A stretch of 64,000 nt of DNA from DATFQE01 sp963739085 (lineage in GTDB: Bacteria; Actinomycetota; Thermoleophilia; Gaiellales; Gaiellaceae). Both the position numbers and the translations under genes were made by a program. The stretch spans positions 124,001 through 188,000 of the forward strand of contig CAVTZA010000013.1 in NCBI GenBank assembly GCA_963739085.1, in the 5' to 3' direction. The notes beneath the pieces are model-generated. The model was not told where the DNA came from. It did not search any database and saw only the letters and a program-made list of their open reading frames with translations. Shown here one piece after another: positions 58,538 to 64,000 of this stretch. How positions within the stretch are numbered: position 1 is the stretch's first letter; every line of letters starts with the position of its first letter.

Positions 58538-59464
58538 CTAGAACCACGCGAGGATCGCGGCGGAGGTCAGCGCCCAAAGCGCGACGGCCGCCAGGATCGG
58601 CCGGTCCGAGAGCAGGATGTGCTCGGGCTCCTCGCCGAGGTCGTCCCGGTGGATCAGGAGCAGGTAGCGGAAGAGGCCGAAGACGACGAACGGGATCGTG
58701 GCCATCATCGCAGCGGGCTGCACCGACTCGAGCGTGTAGACGGAGTACGCACCGACCGTCGCCGCCGCCACGACGGTGATCAGCTGATCGACGAGCGGAA
58801 GCGAGTAGCCGGAAAGCACTTTGCGGCCGGGAGCGGCCTCGCTGCCCGACACCACGAGCTCGCCCCGGCGCTTCGCGAGTGCGAGGAAGAGCGCGAGCAA
58901 CGCGGTGCAGAGCAGCAACCATGGGGAGATGCGCACGTCGACCGCCTCGGCGCCCGCGGCCGCGCGGATGACGAAGAGCCCTGCGATGACCATGACGTCG
59001 ACGAGCACGACGTCCTTGAGGGCGAACGTGTACGCGCCCTGAAGACCCAGGAACAGCGCGAGTAGCAGCGCGGCGACCGGGCCGATCGCGAACGCGAGCG
59101 CGAACGCTCCGACGGCCAGCCCACCCGCGAGCAAGAGCGCCGCCCGAACCGAGAGCTCGCCTCGCGCGATCGGCCGCTCGCGCTTGAGCGGGTGCAGCCG
59201 GTCGCTCGGCGCGTCGCGGACGTCGTTGACGAGGTAGGCGGCGCTCGAGGCCGCGCAATACGCGGCGAAAATCGCGCACGCCTGGGCCCACCGCGTCGCG
59301 TCGCCGAGCTCCCCGGCGAAGAGGATCCCGGCGAACAGCAGCAGGTTCTTCGACCACTGGCGGGGGCGCAGCGCGACGAGGGCGGCGCGAACGGGGCTCC
59401 GCCGGACCGGCAGCCGGACGACCTGTGCGCGCTCCCGCCGCTCCGCGTGCTGCGGGAGCGACAT
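58538..59464 (-). CDS. UbiA-family prenyltransferase (decaprenyl-phosphate phosphoribosyltransferase-like)
   Basis: 308-residue membrane enzyme, about nine spans. LRPRQWSKNLLLFAG opens the protein; the first aspartate motif is NDVRDAPSDRLHPLKRERP (NDxxDxxxDR), and a second region is YTFALKDVVLVDVMVIAG. The K-N-LLLFAG opening and LHPLKRERPIARG match decaprenyl-phosphate 5-phosphoribosyltransferases (DPPR synthase, Rv3806c group), which supply ribose/arabinose donors for the envelope. Without other arabinan genes in view the exact substrate is inference. ATG 59464 (MSLPQHAERRERA) is chosen. The histidine kinase gene ends 13 nt upstream. Confidence 0.85.
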   Translation of the reverse strand: MSLPQHAERRERAQVVRLPVRRSPVRAALVALRPRQWSKNLLLFAGILFAGELGDATRWAQACAIFAAYCAASSAAYLVNDVRDAPSDRLHPLKRERPIARGELSVRAALLLAGGLAVGAFALAFAIGPVAALLLALFLGLQGAYTFALKDVVLVDVMVIAGLFVIRAAAGAEAVDVRISPWLLLCTALLALFLALAKRRGELVVSGSEAAPGRKVLSGYSLPLVDQLITVVAAATVGAYSVYTLESVQPAAMMATIPFVVFGLFRYLLLIHRDDLGEEPEHILLSDRPILAAVALWALTSAAILAWF

Positions 59465-59477
59465 CGGAGGCGAGATG

Positions 59478-60863
59478 CTAACCGGGTCGAGCGGGAAGGA
59501 CGAGGCGGAAGCGACTGCCCCGGCCCACCGTGCTTTCAAGCTCGATCGTGCCTCCGAGCGCGTTCGCCAGCTCGCGCGCGATGGCGAGCCCGAGTCCTGT
59601 CCCGCCGCCGTCCCGCGACCAGAAGGGCCGGAAGATCCGCTCCGCCTCCTCGGCGGAGATGCCCGGCCCGCTGTCCATCACGGCCACTGCGACGTCGCCG
59701 TTCACCGCGTCGAGCTCGAGGTCGATCCGCCCGCCGTCGGGCGTCCATCGGAAGGCATTCGCGAGCAGGTTGGAGATGATCTGCAGGACGCGATCGCCGT
59801 CGGTGTAGACGACGGCGCCGCCGTCGACGTGGTGGCGGTAGTCGATCCCGCGCCTGCGGGCCTCCTCGCCGAAGGCCGCGAAGGCGCGCTCGAGGACGCG
59901 GTTCATGTCGACCTCCTCCTCGCGCACCGTGAACCTCCGCGCGTCGAGCTTGGCCAGGTCGAGCACGTCGCCGACCAGACGTTCGAGCCGACCTGCTTCC
60001 TCGGCGATCACGTCGAGCGACGCGTCTCGGGCTTCGGGCTCGTCTGCGAGCCCCTCGCGCAGCGCGCCGACGTGACCGCGGATCGCGGTCAGCGGGGTCC
60101 GCAACTCGTGGGAGACCCGCATGAGGAAGTTGCGCTCGAGCTCGCTCGCCTCCTGGAGCCGCTCGGCCATCTGCCCGAAGCGATCGGCCATGTGCCCGAT
60201 CTCGTCCTTGCCCCCACGCTGGATCTCGACGTCGTAGCGCCCCTCGGCGACCTGGTCGGCCGCCCGCGACAGCGCGAGGATCGGGCGCGTCAGCCGTCGA
60301 GACAGGTACCAGGAGAGGGCTCCGGCGACGAGGATGCCGCCGAGCAGGGCCAGGGCGAGGCGCTCGAGCAGCGTGTTGAGACGGTCGCTCAGCTCGGCGC
60401 GCGGCTTGGCGACGATGAGCACGCCGAACGAAGGCCCCTTGCCCTCGGGGCGCACCGGATGGGCGACGGCGAGGTAGCGCCGGTTCGCCCCAGGCGGGGT
60501 GAACTCGAACGTCACGGGCCGAGGGGTTCCCCGCGGGACCGGGCACGGCCGCAGCGTCTTCGGACCGAATCCGGCTGCGCTGGCGAACGGGTCGACGCCG
60601 CAGTAGAAGAGGCGGTCTCCGGTCGCCCGCTCCAGGAGCGGCGCCTGCGCGATGGGCGCCGCCCCGCCCTGGTCGCTCGCCTGCACGACCTGGGTCGCAT
60701 AGACATCGGCGAGCCCTCCCGCCTCGCGTCGCAACTCGGCGACGAAACGCGCCTCCGTGTAGTCCTGGAACAGCTGGTAGGCGGTGATCGTCGAGATCAG
60801 CCCGGCGATGACGATGCCGACGAGGAAGAGCGCCGGGATCCGGAAACGGAGCGAGTGGAACAC
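59478..60863 (-). CDS. Sensor histidine kinase
   Basis: 461 aa. One span at the N-terminus (IPALFLVGIVIAGLISTITA), an extracytoplasmic loop of about 130 residues, a second span (LALALLGGILVAGALSWYL), HAMP, then the dimerisation domain with the phospho-histidine in RVSHELRTPLTAI and an HATPase domain (N box NLLANAFRWTP, G1 DSGPGI, G2 GGTGLGLAIA). GTG 60863 has AGGAGGG 4 nt upstream. It follows its response regulator by 11 nt, so the pair is one operon. Signal unknown. Confidence 0.93.
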   Translation of the reverse strand: MFHSLRFRIPALFLVGIVIAGLISTITAYQLFQDYTEARFVAELRREAGGLADVYATQVVQASDQGGAAPIAQAPLLERATGDRLFYCGVDPFASAAGFGPKTLRPCPVPRGTPRPVTFEFTPPGANRRYLAVAHPVRPEGKGPSFGVLIVAKPRAELSDRLNTLLERLALALLGGILVAGALSWYLSRRLTRPILALSRAADQVAEGRYDVEIQRGGKDEIGHMADRFGQMAERLQEASELERNFLMRVSHELRTPLTAIRGHVGALREGLADEPEARDASLDVIAEEAGRLERLVGDVLDLAKLDARRFTVREEEVDMNRVLERAFAAFGEEARRRGIDYRHHVDGGAVVYTDGDRVLQIISNLLANAFRWTPDGGRIDLELDAVNGDVAVAVMDSGPGISAEEAERIFRPFWSRDGGGTGLGLAIARELANALGGTIELESTVGRGSRFRLVLPARPG

Positions 60864-60874
60864 GGACCCTCCTG

Positions 60875-61582
60875 TCAGGAGGCGCTGACGGACTCCTTCG
60901 CCGGCGAGACCTTGTATCCCACGCCCCACACGGTCACGATCGGCGAGGCGTCGTCGAGCTTGCGTCGGAGCTGCCGCACGTGGACGTCGACGGTCCGCGT
61001 GTCGCCGGCGAACGTGTAGCCCCAGACCCGCTCGAGCAGCTGGTCGCGCGTCAGGACGATCCCACGGTGGTCGAGCAGCTCCCAGAGCAGGTCGAACTCC
61101 TTCGGCGCCAGCTGGATCTCCCTGTCGCCGACCTTGACCTCGCGACGGCCGGCGTCGATGACGAGGTCGCCGTGCCGCAGCTCGGCGGTCTCGGCGTCCC
61201 GCCGCTCGGGCGTCGCGCGCCGCAGGATCGACTTGATCCGGGCGACGAGCTCGCGCGGGTTGAAAGGCTTCGTCATGTAGTCGTCGGCCCCGACCTCGAG
61301 CCCGATGATCTTGTCGATGTCCTCGTCGCGCGCGGTCAGCATCAGGATCGGCACGTCCGACCGCTTGCGGATGCGACGGCATACGTCGATGCCGTCCATG
61401 TCCGGGAGCATCAGGTCCAGCACGATCAGCGACGGGCTCTGCTCGGCCTTGTCGAGCGCGTCGGCGCCCGTGGGCGCCACCTCGACGTCGTAGCCGGCCT
61501 TCTTCAGGTACAGCGAGACGAACGATGCGATCGAGGACTCGTCCTCGACGATGAGCACCGACTGTGTCTTCTGAGCAGGCAC
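60875..61582 (-). CDS. OmpR/PhoB-type response regulator
   Basis: 235 aa. Complete receiver: LIVEDESS, phospho-acceptor Asp in IVLDLMLPDMDG, LMLTARDE, and MTKPFNP. C-terminal winged helix with LAPKEFDLLWELLDHRG and ends VTVWGVGYKV. GTG 61582 is the family start (VPAQKTQSVLIVEDE). Contrasts with the receiver-dead homologue at 49589. Cognate kinase directly downstream. Confidence 0.95.
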   Translation of the reverse strand: MPAQKTQSVLIVEDESSIASFVSLYLKKAGYDVEVAPTGADALDKAEQSPSLIVLDLMLPDMDGIDVCRRIRKRSDVPILMLTARDEDIDKIIGLEVGADDYMTKPFNPRELVARIKSILRRATPERRDAETAELRHGDLVIDAGRREVKVGDREIQLAPKEFDLLWELLDHRGIVLTRDQLLERVWGYTFAGDTRTVDVHVRQLRRKLDDASPIVTVWGVGYKVSPAKESVSAS

Positions 61583-61611
61583 GGTGCCAATCAGGATGCC
61601 AGACGGGCCAG

Positions 61612-62130
61612 CTATCCCGTGGACTGCGGAGGCGGCGGCGGTGACGGCGGCGGCAGGATCAGCCAGACCGGGTCGTCCGGCAGGGACTCCTCCTCGGCGC
61701 CGTTCAGCGAGTAGAAGCCGTCGTAGAAGATCCCGTCGCCGATCGAGCCGATGCCGTCGAGCAGCACCTTCCCGCGTCCGACGAGGCTGAAGTTGAGCCC
61801 CTTCCCGCTGAACGTGACGCGGAAGCGGCCGCCGATCAACCTGAAGCGGACGTTCTTGCCGCTGTAGGTCGGCGCGGTGCCGCGACCCCACTTGACGGTC
61901 TTGTAGCCACGGACGACCGGGTCGCTCCCGATGTTGGGCTCGAGGTCCTCGACCTTCAGCGTCCCGTTGGCGAAGCGCCCGATCAGCGACCCTTTGATCA
62001 CGACCGTGGCCTTCCCCCGGCCGTCGCGGACCGCGAGCGTCGCGTCCGGCGGTCCGGGCGCGCGGCCGGAGAACGCGGTCGCCGGCAAGGCGGCAGCCAG
62101 AAGCAGAAGTGGGACCAGCAAACGTCGCAT
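61612..62130 (-). CDS. Small exported protein with proline-rich tail
   Basis: 172 aa with a signal peptide (MRRLLVPLLLLAAALPATAF). The mature part is beta-rich with repeated Gly-Lys/Arg turns (GRGKATVVIKGSLIGRF, GGRFRVTFSGKGLNFSLVGR) and ends in a run of prolines (ILPPPSPPPPPQSTG), suggesting a wall-spanning or wall-associated tail. Family not recognised. It is 29 nt upstream of the response-regulator gene on the same strand, so it may belong to the same operon, and is divergent from the antiporter gene. Confidence 0.7.
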   Translation of the reverse strand: MRRLLVPLLLLAAALPATAFSGRAPGPPDATLAVRDGRGKATVVIKGSLIGRFANGTLKVEDLEPNIGSDPVVRGYKTVKWGRGTAPTYSGKNVRFRLIGGRFRVTFSGKGLNFSLVGRGKVLLDGIGSIGDGIFYDGFYSLNGAEEESLPDDPVWLILPPPSPPPPPQSTG

Positions 62131-62213
62131 TCGCCTGGAAAGTGTCGCTGATCGCGGTTTGCCCGCGTTGAGTGAAACGTAAAGAAACCGTTAGGGAGAG
62201 CCCGCAAGCGCCG

Positions 62214-62219
62214 TAGAGT
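62214..62219 (+). promoter_or_regulatory. -10 box of the antiporter gene
   Basis: TAGAGT, 9 nt before GTG 62229, giving a leader of at most a few nucleotides. Confidence 0.45.
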
Positions 62220-62228
62220 CCGCGGCGC

Positions 62229-63695
62229 GTGAGCGAGATCTCCGACTTCGGGCTGATCCTACTGGCCCTGGCAGGCGGCTTCTCGCTCGCGCTTGTCGCC
62301 ATCGGCGTCACCAGTCGGCTCCCCGTACCCGCCCCGGCCCTGTTCCTGCTCGGCGCAGCGGCGCTCTCGGCCCTCTTCCCCGACCTGCACGAGGACGTCT
62401 CCATCAGGACGGTCGAGCGGCTGGCCGTCGTCGCCCTGATCGTCATCCTCTTCAACGGGGGTTTGCACATCGGCCTGCGGCGGATCCGGGCAGCGTCCAC
62501 TCCCATCGTTCTGCTCGGCACGATCGGAACCTTCGCCACCGCCGGGTTCGTGGCCGTGGCGGCGAAGCTCGTCCTGGACGTCGACTGGACGACGGCCGGA
62601 ATCATCGGCGCGGCGATCGCGCCGACCGATCCGGCGGTGACGTTCTCGGTGCTCGGACAGCGGGAGGTCGTCGGCCCGACCGGGACGATCCTCGAGGGGG
62701 AATCCGGGATGAACGACCCGGTCGGGATCGCGCTGCTCATCGGGATGGTCGAGCTCGCGCAACACTCCGACGCGACCTTCTGGGTCGTCGTCCAGGAGTT
62801 CGTGGTCGAGATGGGCGTCGGCCTCGCGATCGGCGTGGCGGGCGGCCTACTGCTCATCCAGGCGATGCGACGCGGCTCCCTCCCGAGCGAGGGGCTCTAT
62901 CCACTGCGCACACTCGCCGCCGCGGGCCTGATCTACGGCGCAACGGCGATCGTGGGCGGCTCGGGCTTCCTCGCCGTCTTCATCGCCGGCGTTCTCGCCG
63001 GGGACGCGCGCGCGCCCTTCAAGGCGGAGATCGAGCGCTTCCACAGCTCGCTCTCGAGCCTCGCCGAGATCGCCGTCTTCGTCGCGCTCGGGATCACGCT
63101 CGATGTCACCGAGGTCGTCACGAGCTCCGTGCTCTGGGAGGGGCTCGTGCTGGCCGTCGTGCTCGCCTTCATCGCGAGGCCGCTCGCCGTGGCGCCGCTT
63201 CTGGCCAGGTCGCGGCTCAGGCGCGGCGAGCGGATCTTCGTGATGTGGGGCGGCCTCAAGGGCGCCGTGCCGATCCTCCTCGGCGCGCTCGCGCTGCTCG
63301 CGGGCGTCGACGAGGCGGACCGCATCTATCAGCTGATCTTCGTGGTCGTGGCGTTCTCCGTCCTCGTCCAGGGCTCCACGGTGCCCTGGTCCGCCCGGCG
63401 GCTGGGCGTTCGCATGCGCACGCGCGCCCCGGAGCCCTGGCGGCTCACGATCGACCTCGCGAAGGAGCCGGGCGACCTTCACCGCCACCGCGTGCGGGCG
63501 GGCTCCTACGCTGCGGGGCGTCGGATCAAGGAGCTGCCGCTCGGCGAGTACGGTTGGATCCTGACGATCGTGCGAAACGGCGAGGTGGTGCGGCCCGGCG
63601 GCTCGTCCGTGCTCGAGCCCGGCGACGAGGTGGTCGTCTCGGCCGAGTCGCGCGATGCCCGCGGTGTCCGCCGGCTCTTCGAGGGCTCGCCGTGA
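62229..63695 (+). CDS. CPA1-type Na+(K+)/H+ antiporter with TrkA-C domain
   Basis: 488 aa. Twelve to thirteen spans with the CPA1 core: ILFNGGLHIGLRRIR, AAIAPTDPAVTFSVLG (ion-binding TDP), EGESGMNDPVGIALL (conserved ND), and FVMWGGLKGAVPILLGAL. After residue ~400 a soluble TrkA-C (RCK-C) domain follows (GRRIKELPLGEYGWILTIVR, LEPGDEVVVSAESRDARG), which usually binds nucleotides and gates transport; this layout is that of NhaP2/CvrA potassium/proton antiporters. GTG 62229 with a TAGAGT box 9 nt upstream suggests a nearly leaderless message. Confidence 0.92.
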   Translation: MSEISDFGLILLALAGGFSLALVAIGVTSRLPVPAPALFLLGAAALSALFPDLHEDVSIRTVERLAVVALIVILFNGGLHIGLRRIRAASTPIVLLGTIGTFATAGFVAVAAKLVLDVDWTTAGIIGAAIAPTDPAVTFSVLGQREVVGPTGTILEGESGMNDPVGIALLIGMVELAQHSDATFWVVVQEFVVEMGVGLAIGVAGGLLLIQAMRRGSLPSEGLYPLRTLAAAGLIYGATAIVGGSGFLAVFIAGVLAGDARAPFKAEIERFHSSLSSLAEIAVFVALGITLDVTEVVTSSVLWEGLVLAVVLAFIARPLAVAPLLARSRLRRGERIFVMWGGLKGAVPILLGALALLAGVDEADRIYQLIFVVVAFSVLVQGSTVPWSARRLGVRMRTRAPEPWRLTIDLAKEPGDLHRHRVRAGSYAAGRRIKELPLGEYGWILTIVRNGEVVRPGGSSVLEPGDEVVVSAESRDARGVRRLFEGSP

Positions 63696-63732
63696 TCGCC
63701 CTCGCGACTGCTCGAGAACGTGTGGGCTCGGC

Positions 63733-64000
63733 TCAGCCGCCCGTGAGCCCGCGCAGGAACGCGTCCTCGGCGTCGTAGCCGAACTGGCCCTCGTACAGCC
63801 TTGCCACGCCCGTGAGCACCTCGCGCCAGTCCTTTCCCTCCGTCGCGGAGACGAGCCACTCGCAGGTCTCGTTGACAGCCTTGGCGTAGGTCGTCACCGG
63901 CCTGTAGCCGACCTCGAACTCCGCCTCGTTCATGTCGAGCACGAAGGGGCGCGGCACGCCCCAGGGGTTGTCGCCCACGCCGTTCTGCGGAGGCCCTGGC
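63733..64000 (-). CDS. C-terminal end of an NAD-dependent epimerase-like protein (partial)
   Basis: Runs off the right edge; the last ~88 residues are seen. They read PGPPQNGVGDNPWGVPRPFV, then FEVGYRPVTTYAKAVNETCE and DAEDAFLRGLTGG. This resembles the substrate-binding C-terminal part of extended SDR epimerase/dehydratases (GYRPVTTYAKAV region). No Rossmann motif is inside the window, so the assignment is moderate. Converges on the antiporter gene with 37 nt between. Confidence 0.55.
   Translation of the reverse strand, partial: PGPPQNGVGDNPWGVPRPFVLDMNEAEFEVGYRPVTTYAKAVNETCEWLVSATEGKDWREVLTGVARLYEGQFGYDAEDAFLRGLTGG

Noticed and set aside
1..64000. CRISPR array, insertion sequence, prophage or integron
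   Set aside because: No regularly spaced direct repeats, transposase, integrase or phage genes were found.

Overview
The window is a high-GC (roughly 70%), gene-dense bacterial segment. The division and cell-wall cluster (mraZ to ftsZ, no ftsA), a decaprenyl-phosphate phosphoribosyltransferase-like UbiA protein, PhoB/OmpR-type two-component genes, and the codon use and promoter style all point to an actinobacterium. Overall gene content suggests the Thermoleophilia (Gaiellales/Solirubrobacterales) grade, probably from a metagenome or draft assembly. That placement is inference, since no rRNA gene is present. I see no CRISPR array, insertion sequence, prophage or confident tRNA.

Layout. 93-2080: groES-groEL, with groEL carrying three one-base insertions. 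2081-3258: sparse DNA with small ORFs. 3259-5000: a metallo-beta-lactamase-fold hydrolase, a decayed near-identical second copy, and a truncated ClC channel joined to it. 5039-13363: aquaporin, two metallopeptidases, a CheY-like receiver, gltX, cupin, ABM, DUF2461 and a P-loop kinase. 13426-18036: endonuclease IV, a Cys-rich orphan, HAD hydrolase, Ca2+/H+ exchanger and a serine beta-lactamase-like protein. 18023-24062: threonine aldolase, ankyrin protein and the gcvT-H-PA-PB glycine cleavage operon. 24101-39685 (minus): the complete dcw cluster mraZ-rsmH-ftsL-ftsI-[TolB-like]-murE-murF-mraY-murD-ftsW-murG-murC-murB-ftsQ-ftsZ. 40241-41781: a three-gene operon of small membrane and coiled-coil proteins with nucleic-acid-binding-like tails. 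41951-50287: haloperoxidase-like PAP2 protein, LuxR regulator, winged-helix protein, PfkB kinase, a sigma factor-ogt pair, GNAT-like protein, EamA transporter and a receiver-dead response regulator. 50639-58057: UbiB-like kinase with two small partners, then secDF-yajC-tgt-queA. 58088-64000: coiled-coil protein, UbiA-family transferase, a histidine kinase/response regulator pair, a secreted protein, a CPA1 antiporter and the end of an epimerase.

How it works together. The dcw cluster makes lipid II and the divisome; the DNPR motif of MurE indicates meso-diaminopimelate peptidoglycan. Its head promoter overlaps four 10-bp-spaced MraZ boxes, and ftsZ has its own TTGACA-17-TACGCT promoter. queA-tgt-yajC-secDF combines queuosine tRNA modification with Sec export.

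Most interesting signals: (1) a 165-bp element present twice (14752-14916 and 48443-48607), each copy filling a gap between convergent genes, with a nearly invariant core and inverted ends whose differences preserve pairing in a minus-strand RNA; (2) three other convergent gene pairs that share one CTAG as both stop codons; (3) many leaderless promoters, with a TANNNT -10 box 6-7 nt before the start codon; (4) a response regulator lacking the phospho-acceptor aspartate; (5) the small membrane/coiled-coil operon beside mraZ. Eight one-base insertions in otherwise intact genes look like sequence errors and create, among other things, a false MurE-MurF fusion.
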